Source: Flavobacterium sp. 270
GTDB taxonomy: Bacteria > Bacteroidota > Bacteroidia > Flavobacteriales > Flavobacteriaceae
Reading direction: 5' to 3'
Length of the DNA stretch: 64,000 bases
Assembly: GCF_004368785.1 (NCBI RefSeq)
Contig: NZ_SODM01000001.1
Span: forward strand, 496,001 to 560,000
In this document: piece by piece, positions 8,899 to 17,624 of the stretch
Numbering within the stretch: the stretch's first letter is position 1
Layout of the letters: each line of letters begins with the position of its first letter
The notes under the pieces: model-generated
Told to the model about the DNA's origin: nothing
Database searches by the model: none
What the model saw: only the letters and a program-made list of their open reading frames with translations
Program-made: the position numbers and the translations under genes

Positions 8899-10863
8899 TT
8901 AATAACCCGGATTTTGATATTTGGCTTTATCATCTGCCGTGATTTCCATACCATCAAGCTGTGTTGTTGGAATTGGGCGCAGATAATTGGTTGCTGCAAT
9001 TGTACGCGTAAATGTTTTTACCGTATGATCTTTCCAGTCATTTGGATTTGTTGCTCCAGCTATTGTAAATGCTGCACCGTACTGAATCCATTTTTGTGTA
9101 CGTGCTAAGTCGTACCAGCGATATCCTTCGCCAAAATATTCACGAGAACGTTCTGCCAAAATATAATCAACCGTAATAACAGCAGGAGTTGCTGCGGTCA
9201 TAGCTGCGCTGTTGTCTTGTACTTTTGCTACGTTTCCGTTATTATCAAAAGTCCATTTTCCGGCGCGTGCACGAATAACATTTACCAAATCTCTCGCGCT
9301 TTTTCCGCCTTGAGTAGTCGCTCCTTTTACCGCTGCTTCTGCCGCAATAAAATACAATTCAGAGAATTTAGCAATCGGGAAAGGACGTGTAGTACTTCCG
9401 TTTGGCGATCCTAAACCTGTTCCGTTATCGGTACGATATGGACCTAATTTCCAGTTTCCTGGGTAACAAATTCTAGAGAAAAAACTTGGTTCAATTACAA
9501 AATCTGCTCTTCCTGGTAAAACTCCTGCACCTACAGAACTATTAAAAGTGGTGTTTGCATAATTGATACCCGGAGTATCTGTATTTAAGAATGTCAAAAC
9601 CGGATCACCGTTTTTAATTGGTAAATAATTCGCATTGTATAATGTAGCATTTGTAATTCCTCCTTTTGCCCAGTTACCGCGGTAAACCGTTACAAAAGTT
9701 CCGTCGTAACGGGAATCGTTTGTTTTGTCTGCAAAAGTATTTTTAAACACTTCGATTGGCGGTGCAAGCATTGTCCACGGACGACCTAAATGTTGTTCTG
9801 CTTCACGTTGTACAGAACTCACCGCTGTCCAGCTTGTAGCGCTAGACGAACTTCTAACTCCCGTATAATTAAATTGTCCGAACCAGCTCGCGAAATAATC
9901 GGTACTGAAACCACCGCCGCTGTAACTTAAATCTCCTCCATTATATACTGAACTTGATTCTGTATGATCTGCATATAAAAGCATTTCTTTGTTACGGTCT
10001 TTTGTCGCAACATTCACATCATAAAAAGAAGGCTGCAAACCAAAAGAACCCGGATCTGAAATGGCTGTTGCAGCGACATCATACGCTTGTTGATAATACC
10101 ATGCAGCATTATGTCCGTCAGGATCCACACGCTCTGCAGCCGGATACGTCGGAATACTGTTTGGATTTTCTAACCACCATGCAAAGGTTAAGTAAGCTTT
10201 TGCCAAATAAAGTCTTGCCACTGTTTTGGTTACACCACCAGTTACACGTCCCGTAACCGGAAGATCTGCAACTGCTTTTATTAAATCTGGAAAAATCGCT
10301 TTACTATATACTTCCGGCACCGTATTACGTACCGAAGAACGCATTGTAGAAGAGTTAAATTTTAATTCTCCTGCTCCTAAATCTAACGGAACACCGCCAT
10401 AAGTCTGCACCAATAAAAAATAATCAAATGCTCTGAAGAATCTTGCTTCTGCAATTAATGAATTTGGAATTGTTGGAATTTTAGAAGCATTTTCTATAAC
10501 ACCACTTGCTGTATTAATATTTGGAAAAGCATTGTTCCAAACCGCTCCTGTATTACTTGTAGAAGGGTCAATTGTACCAACTCCAGAGAAATCCAGATTT
10601 TTGACATTTCCATCAGAATTTTGTCCCCACGTAGATTCGTCGGTCGCAATTTGTCCAACGTTCAAAAAGTAACCGTTGCCGTACATGTAACGTAAATGTC
10701 CATACATAGAAGTTACACCTCCCATTACACCTTCTGGAGTTGAAAAATAATCTGGTGTAAAAATAGCACGCGGGGTTTCTTCTAAAATATCCGAGCAACC
10801 CACAAGGAACAATGATGCCAAAGCGGTTCCTATATATCTTTTAATTTTTATATGTTTCATCAT
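8899..10863 (-). CDS. susD: SusD/RagB-like outer-membrane glycan-binding lipoprotein
   Basis: 654 residues. The N-terminus has a lipoprotein signal (SLFLVGCSDILEETP, lipobox Cys at 23), and the SusD/RagB TPR-like fold follows (SIPNSLIAEARFFRAFDYFLLVQTYGGVPL motif region). The C-terminal RagB domain includes REYFGEGYRWYDLARTQ and ends with YLRPIPTTQLD...NPGY, the standard SusD tail. It captures oligosaccharide and acts as a lid on the SusC channel. It starts 8 bp after susC, so the two are co-transcribed. Confidence 0.95.
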   Translation of the reverse strand: MMKHIKIKRYIGTALASLFLVGCSDILEETPRAIFTPDYFSTPEGVMGGVTSMYGHLRYMYGNGYFLNVGQIATDESTWGQNSDGNVKNLDFSGVGTIDPSTSNTGAVWNNAFPNINTASGVIENASKIPTIPNSLIAEARFFRAFDYFLLVQTYGGVPLDLGAGELKFNSSTMRSSVRNTVPEVYSKAIFPDLIKAVADLPVTGRVTGGVTKTVARLYLAKAYLTFAWWLENPNSIPTYPAAERVDPDGHNAAWYYQQAYDVAATAISDPGSFGLQPSFYDVNVATKDRNKEMLLYADHTESSSVYNGGDLSYSGGGFSTDYFASWFGQFNYTGVRSSSSATSWTAVSSVQREAEQHLGRPWTMLAPPIEVFKNTFADKTNDSRYDGTFVTVYRGNWAKGGITNATLYNANYLPIKNGDPVLTFLNTDTPGINYANTTFNSSVGAGVLPGRADFVIEPSFFSRICYPGNWKLGPYRTDNGTGLGSPNGSTTRPFPIAKFSELYFIAAEAAVKGATTQGGKSARDLVNVIRARAGKWTFDNNGNVAKVQDNSAAMTAATPAVITVDYILAERSREYFGEGYRWYDLARTQKWIQYGAAFTIAGATNPNDWKDHTVKTFTRTIAATNYLRPIPTTQLDGMEITADDKAKYQNPGY

Positions 10864-10871
10864 GATGATTT

Positions 10872-13800
10872 TTAGAATGTTATATTAAGACCTAAGATCA
10901 AATTACGAGATTCTGGTGTATTGTAACCCACAGTCAATAAACGACTTAAGTTTCCAGAATAAGCAACTGCCATATTTGCACCATCGTTTGCGTACGAATT
11001 GGTTTCAGGATCCATTCCCGATTGTTTGTGGTAAGGAGAATAAATTACCCACGGATTCTGAACTGTGCAATAAAGTCTAAGTCTTTCCATACCAGCGCTT
11101 TTTATCCAGTCTTTATTCAAATTAAATCCAAGTGTAATGGTTTTTAATTTCACATAAGAACCATCAAAATAACCTAAAGTAGAACCATATTTTGGGTTAT
11201 TACTTTCTGTTGGCCCGCCCGGTAAAGGATATTCAGCACCTGTATTCGTTGGAGTCCAGTAATCAACATCAATTTGTCCTCTACGTCCGTCATTAATATT
11301 CAAATATCCGTTAGATCCATAAAGCGTACTATTCAAAAGACCACCGCTTTGTACAAGCCCAACAATACTCAAATCAAAACCTTTGTAAGCGACGCGAGTA
11401 TTAAAACCACCCTGAAAATCAGGATCAGCATTAAGAACCTGTCTGTCATCAGCACCAATTAATCTAGTTGGCGATCCGTCAGGATTACGAGTTCCGGTAT
11501 ATTCAACCTTAATCATACCCGCTGCTCCGGCTGGCCCTTCATATTGTTTTGCTTCAGCATCAGTCTGGTAGATTCCAACTTTTTTATAATCATAAATTAC
11601 GTTAAGCGGTTTACCCACAAACCACCAGTTATTTTTGTCCTCTGTAGTTCCAGAAGCAAGAGAAACCAATTTATTTTTATTGCTGTAAATGTTTACACCA
11701 GCTTCCCAAGTCCAGCCGTTGTAATTGTTTAAGATCACACCGTTTAAAGAAGCTTCCCAACCTTTATTTTGCGTAGAACCAACGTTTCCAACATAACTGC
11801 TAACCCCAGAAGTTACCGGAAGGTTTACACTCAATAATAAATCTTTTGTATCTGTAGTATAATATTCAAAAGTACCGGAAAGACGGCTTTTAAGAATAGA
11901 AAAATCCAATCCGTAGTTGGATGTAATAGAATATTCCCATCCTAAATTTGGATTAGGAAGTGTAGAAACATAATATCCTGTAGCATTTGTAGAACCAAAA
12001 TTATACGGTCTTGTGCTCAAAATACCCAATGTAGCATAAGGCGCAACAGATTGATTAGAAGTTTGTCCGTAACCGCCGCGAAGTTTTAAAGCATCAATCC
12101 AGCTTACATCTTGCATAAAAGATTCTTTGCTGATGTTCCAACCAGCAGAAATCGCAGGATAACTGTGCCATTGATTTGAAGGTGCTAATCTTGAAGAAGC
12201 GTCTGTACGATACGTAGCGCTAATCATGTAACGGTCTGCATACGAATACATAACACGTGCCATATAAGACATTAAACCGCTTTTTGTATAACCTTGATTG
12301 GCATTATTAATTGTAATATCATTGTTATCACCTGTAGAAGTTTGTCCTAAATTAAAGTATTGAAAACTGTCTCCAGCAATATTTCTTCTCGAAATATTAG
12401 AGCTGTTAAAAGAAGTTTCCTCTGCAGAATACATTGCCAAAGCACTTACTTTATGTTTTTGAGCAAACGTATGATCGTACATTAAAAGACTTTCGATTGT
12501 CCAGCTTGTAGTAAGCGAATTTCCGATTGAAGCCACATTTGGATTGTTTACATTTGAATTAAAAACACCAATTCCTGTGTAAGTTCCAGTATTGGTTGAA
12601 CGGAAATTTCCCCCAACATTCACACGCGCTTTTAAACCATCAACAGCCGGAATCTTCAATTCTGCATAAGCCGAGTTGTAAGAACCATAAGACTTGCTTC
12701 TGTCTGCCCATTTATCCCCAAGATTGTCCATACTTTCTCTGGTATAAACCCAGTTTTCGTCTTGCGGCATTCTCACGGTTCTTTTTAAAGTTCCGTCTGG
12801 ATTATAAGGATTTGCAATTGGCGACATACTCAAAACACCGTACATCCCTAAACCTGCACCATCTGTAATATTAAAGTTATTGTTGGATGAAAAACCAATT
12901 TTAAACTGACCTAATTCCTGATCTAAAGCTGCACGAATAGAATAACGTGTGTATTCTGAACCCGGAATTACAGCTTCGTCTTTATAATAATTCGCACCAA
13001 AATTGTAATTTCCTTTTTCGCTTCCGCCAGAAATACCTATATCATGGCTGGTAACAATTCCTGTACGGTAAAATAAATCCTGCCAGTCTGTATTTACATC
13101 ATCAGCTTCGTCAAGACCGTTTACCAAGTTTTTACCTGCTAACTTACGGAAAGCAACATATTTAGGGCCATCCATCATTGGGTATTTTACCGCTGTTTTG
13201 TATCCTGTATAGGCATTATACGAAATCTGCGCTTTCTGTCCTTTTGTTCCTTTATTGCTCGAAACCAAAATAACACCGTTTGCACCACGAGACCCATAAA
13301 TAGCCGTTGCCGAAGCATCTTTTAAGATATCTATACTTTTGATATCGTCTGGGCTAATGTCTGCCAAAGTCCCCGAAAAAGGTATTCCGTCTAATACAAT
13401 AAGCGGATCATTTCCTGCAGTAAGCGAGCGCGTACCACGAATACGAATTTGCATTGTAGCTCCCGGTTTTGATGAAGTCTGCGACATTTGAACTCCCGCA
13501 ACACGCCCTTGTAATGCCTGTGTAACGTTGGCAGAAGGAACTTCTCTTAAAACACTTCCGCTGATAGAAGCCACAGAACCTGTAACCGCTTCTTTACGTT
13601 GTGCGCCGTAACCAATTACAACAACCTCTTTTAAGTTGTTAGAATCCTCTTCCATCGTTACATTAAGACGAGTTTGTCCGTTTACAGCAACCTCTTTATT
13701 TTTTAAACCTAAAAAGCTAAAAATAAGTACACCGTTTGAAGGTACATTAATAGAATAATTACCATCAAAACTGGTACTTACGCCCGTTTTTGTTCCTTTT

Positions 13801-13958
13801 AAATTTACGTTCGCACCCGGAATCGGACCATTTGCATCTGATACCGTTCCTGTGACTGTTGTCTGCGCATTCGTCTGGAGAGAAAGCAGCAACATTAAGA
13901 TCAAAAAACCAAAGCATTTTAGATACTTTGATTGACTTGTAACAAAAAAGTTAGTCAT
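10872..13958 (-). CDS. susC: SusC/RagA TonB-dependent outer-membrane oligosaccharide transporter
   Basis: 1028 residues with a signal peptide (ending TNAQ). A carboxypeptidase-D-like domain follows (VTGTVSDANGPIPGANVNLKGT, about 35-110), then the TonB-box-like EVVVIGYGAQRKE. The plug has the SusC signature region (GRVAGVQM, IRIRGTRSL, VLDGIPFSG, IDILKDASATAIYGSRGANG). A 22-strand barrel ends in LNITF. It imports oligosaccharides using TonB energy. First gene of a minus-strand susC-susD-GH43 unit. Its promoter region, with operator-like sites, is in 13959-14815. Confidence 0.97.
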   Translation of the reverse strand: MTNFFVTSQSKYLKCFGFLILMLLLSLQTNAQTTVTGTVSDANGPIPGANVNLKGTKTGVSTSFDGNYSINVPSNGVLIFSFLGLKNKEVAVNGQTRLNVTMEEDSNNLKEVVVIGYGAQRKEAVTGSVASISGSVLREVPSANVTQALQGRVAGVQMSQTSSKPGATMQIRIRGTRSLTAGNDPLIVLDGIPFSGTLADISPDDIKSIDILKDASATAIYGSRGANGVILVSSNKGTKGQKAQISYNAYTGYKTAVKYPMMDGPKYVAFRKLAGKNLVNGLDEADDVNTDWQDLFYRTGIVTSHDIGISGGSEKGNYNFGANYYKDEAVIPGSEYTRYSIRAALDQELGQFKIGFSSNNNFNITDGAGLGMYGVLSMSPIANPYNPDGTLKRTVRMPQDENWVYTRESMDNLGDKWADRSKSYGSYNSAYAELKIPAVDGLKARVNVGGNFRSTNTGTYTGIGVFNSNVNNPNVASIGNSLTTSWTIESLLMYDHTFAQKHKVSALAMYSAEETSFNSSNISRRNIAGDSFQYFNLGQTSTGDNNDITINNANQGYTKSGLMSYMARVMYSYADRYMISATYRTDASSRLAPSNQWHSYPAISAGWNISKESFMQDVSWIDALKLRGGYGQTSNQSVAPYATLGILSTRPYNFGSTNATGYYVSTLPNPNLGWEYSITSNYGLDFSILKSRLSGTFEYYTTDTKDLLLSVNLPVTSGVSSYVGNVGSTQNKGWEASLNGVILNNYNGWTWEAGVNIYSNKNKLVSLASGTTEDKNNWWFVGKPLNVIYDYKKVGIYQTDAEAKQYEGPAGAAGMIKVEYTGTRNPDGSPTRLIGADDRQVLNADPDFQGGFNTRVAYKGFDLSIVGLVQSGGLLNSTLYGSNGYLNINDGRRGQIDVDYWTPTNTGAEYPLPGGPTESNNPKYGSTLGYFDGSYVKLKTITLGFNLNKDWIKSAGMERLRLYCTVQNPWVIYSPYHKQSGMDPETNSYANDGANMAVAYSGNLSRLLTVGYNTPESRNLILGLNITF

Positions 13959-14056
13959 AAAAATTGATTTAAATAATTAAAATTTGGTTTTGGGTTTAGT
14001 TAATATTTAAGTCCAGAGAAGAACGAAATATTAAGCAAGTAATAGTTTAGTTGAAA

Positions 14057-14086
14057 CAAATATAGAAAAAAAACAATCGAACGCAA
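14057..14086 (-). promoter_or_regulatory. Predicted susC promoter (-33 TTG, -7 TATATTTG)
   Basis: On the minus strand TATATTTG (14064-14057) fits the Bacteroidota -7 box TAnnTTTG. A TTG lies 19 bp upstream (14086-14084). The -33 element overlaps the operator-like site at 14083-14094. Confidence 0.5.
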
Positions 14087-14094
14087 TCGGTTGT
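14083..14094. promoter_or_regulatory. CAATCGGTTG operator-like site 1 (susC side)
   Basis: GCAATCGGTTGT, a near-palindrome centred on CG as in LacI-family operators, 125 bp upstream of susC and overlapping the predicted -33 box. The same 10-mer occurs at 14435-14444 and 14740-14749. Confidence 0.5.
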
Positions 14095-14433
14095 GTTTAT
14101 TTTTTTTACGAATACTAAAAAAATAACAACTTATAAAAACATATTTTATATTTATAAACTTAAAAAATTAAACATTTAACATTAGTAGATTTATTTAAAG
14201 AGTAAACTTTATCAATTTTAAACTTTTTCTTTCAAAAACATAAATAAATCATAAAAAGAAGAAAATAGTAAAAAGACGATTATTCGATTTTATTTTTTTT
14301 GGAAGAATTTAAATCTTAAAATAGAATCTAAACCCAAAATATCAGGAATACAGCACGTTGCAACTACCCCATTTGTACTTTAGAATAAACAGACAAACGG
14401 GAAAATAGAAAATTGATAATCTGGAGCAGAAAA

Positions 14434-14445
14434 ACAATCGGTTGC
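14434..14445. promoter_or_regulatory. CAATCGGTTG operator-like site 2 (middle of divergent spacer)
   Basis: ACAATCGGTTGC, identical to site 3 over 12 bp. The surrounding 13959-14815 spacer is 857 bp of AT-rich non-coding DNA, also containing one CTTTGTCAAAG palindrome (14509-14540). No ORF is seen in it. Confidence 0.5.
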
Positions 14446-14508
14446 TTCTAAAACCTGATTTTTTCTTATGTTTATAAGAAATTACCAATATAATTTTGAA
14501 GTTAAGTA

Positions 14509-14540
14509 GCTTTGTCAAAGTTTAAAAACTTTGACAAAGC
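14509..14540. repeat. Dispersed CTTTGTCAAAGTTT palindrome, copy 2
   Basis: Arms GCTTTGTCAAAGTTT and AAACTTTGACAAAGC around AA. Same core as 3976-4009 and 52389-52421, but here with no T-run and inside a regulatory spacer. Confidence 0.8.
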
Positions 14541-14738
14541 AGAAGTAAAAACTATACATTTAAAATAATTAAACATCTTATTTTCAATTAATAAAACTTT
14601 TTTTTTATCTGTTTCAAAAATTGTATAGAATTAGACTTTCATCGCTAATTAAATCGCAAACAATTAACTTATAAATTACAGCAAAACTATTTTTTTGAAC
14701 CAATTTTTATAAAATCAAATAATTTTTCTTTTCTTTAC

Positions 14739-14750
14739 ACAATCGGTTGC
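14739..14750. promoter_or_regulatory. CAATCGGTTG operator-like site 3 (GH3 side)
   Basis: ACAATCGGTTGC, 66 bp before the GH3 start codon, so it flanks the plus-strand promoter in the way site 1 flanks susC. One regulator could therefore control both arms of the locus. Confidence 0.5.
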
Positions 14751-14815
14751 AATTTAATTTTAACCAAAAACACTTCGTTTAGATATAGTCCGCTGAAAAA
14801 ATAAAAATTCACTAT

Positions 14816-17440
14816 ATGAAAAGAAAAAATATAGCCCATTCAATTCTATTATTAATTTCCATTTGGTGTTCTGCACAAAATAAAACACCAAAGTTTACCT
14901 ATCAGGATACCAACCTAAGTTTTGAAGAACGCGTAAACGATTTGGTAAGTCAATTGACATTGGAAGAAAAAGTAGCCCAAATGCTTAACGCTGCTCCGGC
15001 GATACCAAGACTCGAAATTCCGGCTTACGATTGGTGGAATGAAACTTTGCACGGCGTGGCAAGAACACCTTTTAAAACCACTGTTTTTCCCCAGGCAATT
15101 GCAATGGCGGCCACTTTTGATAAAAATTCTCTTTTTAAAATGGCAGATTATTCGGCACTCGAAGGAAGAGCCATTTATAATAAAGCGGTCGAATCTAACC
15201 GAACAAACGAACGTTATTTAGGACTAACTTATTGGACACCAAATATTAATATTTTTCGTGATCCTCGCTGGGGACGCGGACAGGAAACTTACGGCGAAGA
15301 TCCTTTTCTTACCGCAACTTTGGGAGATTCTTTTGTAAAAGGTTTACAAGGCGATGATCCTAAATACCTAAAAGCGGCAGCTTGTGCCAAACATTATGCC
15401 GTACACAGCGGGCCAGAATCGCTGCGTCATACTTTTGATGTTGATGTTACGCCGTACGAACTTTGGGATACTTATCTTCCCGCATTTAGAAAATTAATTA
15501 CACAATCTAAAGTTGCCGGCGTAATGTGCGCGTACAATGCGTTTAGAACGCAGCCGTGCTGTGCCAGCGACATTTTGATGACGGATATTTTGAGAAACCA
15601 ATGGAAATTTGACGGTTATGTAACTTCTGACTGCTGGGCTATTGATGATTTCTTTAAAAATCATAAAACGCATCCTGATGCCGAAAGTGCTTCGGCAGAT
15701 GCGGTTTTTCACGGAACCGATATTGACTGTGGTACAGATGCTTACAAAGCTTTGGTACAAGCCGTTAAAGATGGAAAAATCAGCGAGAAACAAATTGATA
15801 TTTCTGTAAAACGTCTTTTTATGATTCGATTTAGACTCGGAATGTTTGATCCCGTTTCTATGGTAAAATATGCGCAGACTCCGGCTTCTGTTTTAGAAAG
15901 CAGCGAACATCAGGAACACGCCTTAAAAATGGCAAGACAATCGATCATTTTACTTCGAAATGAAAAAAATATCCTGCCTTTAAATAAAAACCTAAAAAAA
16001 ATCGTAGTACTTGGTCCAAATGCCGATAATGCGATTTCTATTTTAGGAAATTACAACGGAACTCCGAGTAAATTATCTACTGTTTTACAAGGAATTAAAG
16101 ACAAATTGGGCGCAAATACAGAGGTTGTTTACGAAAAAGCAATCAACTTTACCAACGATACTTTATTGGTGTATCAGAATCTTAAAAACCAATATTCTTA
16201 CGAAGGAAAACAAGGTTTTAAAGCCGAATATTATAAGAATACAGATTTGTCTGGAACACCAGAAGCAGTAAGAACAGAAGCTGAAATCAATCATTTTTGG
16301 CAGGAAGGCGAAGTTGTAGTCAACAACATCAAAGCCAATCATTTTTCTGCACGTTACACCACAAATTTTACAGCTGAACAAGACGGCTCGATTACTTTTG
16401 AGCTTAGCGCTGATGATGGCTACCGTTTTTTAATCGATGGAAAAGAAGTCATAAATGCCTGGAAAAAGAACCGCTGGGGAGAAAAAACGTTTAAATTAAT
16501 TACCAAAAAAAATACGGTTTATAATTTGGTTTTGGAATATTGGCAAGGCGAAGGAAAAGCAAACGTAGCTTTGAATACCGGAAATTTTGAAAAAACGGAT
16601 TTCAAAAAATTAATAGAACGCAACAAAGATGCCGATGCTTTTATTTATGTTGGCGGTATTTCTCCACAATTAGAAGGCGAAGAAATGCCGGTTAATTTTC
16701 CGGGATTCAAAGGTGGCGACCGTACTTCTATCCTAATTCCCGAAGTTCAGACAGCGCTTTTAAAATCATTAAAATCTTCTGGAAAATCAGTCGTTTTTGT
16801 AATGATGACGGGAAGCGCAATTGCTATTCCGTGGGAAGCAGAAAACATTCCCGCAATCTTAAACGCTTGGTATGGCGGACAATCGGCCGGAACGGCTGTT
16901 GCTGATGTACTTTTTGGCGATTATAATCCGGCAGGAAGACTTCCTGTAACTTTCTATAAAAGTGATGCTGATTTGTCTTCTTTTGTTGATTATAGAATGG
17001 ACAATAAGACGTATCGCTATTTTACGGGGAAACCGCTGTATGGCTTCGGTTACGGATTGAGTTATACTACTTTTAAATACGATCAGTTAAAAGTTCCTGT
17101 AAAAATAAAAAAGGGCGAAGAAGTTTCTGTTTCCGTAAGAATAACTAATTCTGGTAAAACTGAAGGCGAAGAAGTAGCGCAATTGTACATCCTAAATCAG
17201 GATTTAGGAATAAAAGCGCCTTTAAAAACGCTAAAAGGATTTGAGCGAATTCATCTAAAATCGGGAGAAAGTAAAACAATCACTTTTACCCTTTCGCCAG
17301 AAGACTTATCGTATGTTACCGCAGAAGGCGATTTAAAAGAATTTAACGGAAAAGTCAAACTTGCCATTGGCGGTTGCCAGCCCGACGAAAAAAATCCAAT
17401 CAAGAACAATATACTAACGCAGATTATCCAAATCGAATAA
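14816..17440 (+). CDS. Glycoside hydrolase family 3 beta-xylosidase/beta-glucosidase with PA14 insert
   Basis: 874 residues with a signal peptide (ending SIWCSAQ). The GH3 N-terminal barrel has DPRWGRGQETYGEDP, KHYAVHSGPE and the nucleophile motif YVTSDCWAI (D272). The C-terminal alpha/beta sandwich is interrupted by a PA14 module (about 465-600, FKAEYYKNTDLSG to YNLVLEYWQGEG). The FnIII-like end domain has the segment VSVRITNSGKTEGEEVAQLY. The PCC...SDC pattern resembles GH3 xylosidases, but glucosidase activity cannot be excluded. The PA14 insert often shapes the substrate pocket. First gene of the plus-strand arm, preceded by operator-like site 3. Confidence 0.9.
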   Translation: MKRKNIAHSILLLISIWCSAQNKTPKFTYQDTNLSFEERVNDLVSQLTLEEKVAQMLNAAPAIPRLEIPAYDWWNETLHGVARTPFKTTVFPQAIAMAATFDKNSLFKMADYSALEGRAIYNKAVESNRTNERYLGLTYWTPNINIFRDPRWGRGQETYGEDPFLTATLGDSFVKGLQGDDPKYLKAAACAKHYAVHSGPESLRHTFDVDVTPYELWDTYLPAFRKLITQSKVAGVMCAYNAFRTQPCCASDILMTDILRNQWKFDGYVTSDCWAIDDFFKNHKTHPDAESASADAVFHGTDIDCGTDAYKALVQAVKDGKISEKQIDISVKRLFMIRFRLGMFDPVSMVKYAQTPASVLESSEHQEHALKMARQSIILLRNEKNILPLNKNLKKIVVLGPNADNAISILGNYNGTPSKLSTVLQGIKDKLGANTEVVYEKAINFTNDTLLVYQNLKNQYSYEGKQGFKAEYYKNTDLSGTPEAVRTEAEINHFWQEGEVVVNNIKANHFSARYTTNFTAEQDGSITFELSADDGYRFLIDGKEVINAWKKNRWGEKTFKLITKKNTVYNLVLEYWQGEGKANVALNTGNFEKTDFKKLIERNKDADAFIYVGGISPQLEGEEMPVNFPGFKGGDRTSILIPEVQTALLKSLKSSGKSVVFVMMTGSAIAIPWEAENIPAILNAWYGGQSAGTAVADVLFGDYNPAGRLPVTFYKSDADLSSFVDYRMDNKTYRYFTGKPLYGFGYGLSYTTFKYDQLKVPVKIKKGEEVSVSVRITNSGKTEGEEVAQLYILNQDLGIKAPLKTLKGFERIHLKSGESKTITFTLSPEDLSYVTAEGDLKEFNGKVKLAIGGCQPDEKNPIKNNILTQIIQIE

Positions 17441-17460
17441 ACTGCTGCTGAAATTATTCA

Positions 17461-17615
17461 ACACATAGAGACATCGATTTTATTTTTATAGAAAAAGTAA
17501 ATTAAAAGAAACCCGTTTCTCACACATAGTCCCGATCCCGAAATTTCGGGACGGGATGTTTGTATACAAAGTGAAATGCCTTTTTTAAGTTTCAAAAAAC
17601 TATGTCTCTATGTGT
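17461..17615. repeat. Nested inverted repeats between GH3 and GH2
   Basis: Outer arms ACACATAGAGACAT (17461-17474) and its complement (17602-17615) are perfect. Inside sits a second palindromic element at 17530-17556 (TCCCG ends around CCCGAAATTTCGGG). The latter resembles the TCCCGATAGCTATCGGGA element at 45855. The repeat occupies nearly the whole GH3-GH2 gap and could attenuate read-through. Confidence 0.8.
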
Positions 17616-17624
17616 TAAAAATTA

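Noticed and set aside
12596..12868. Plus-strand ORF inside susC
   Set aside because: Antisense shadow of the SusC gene.
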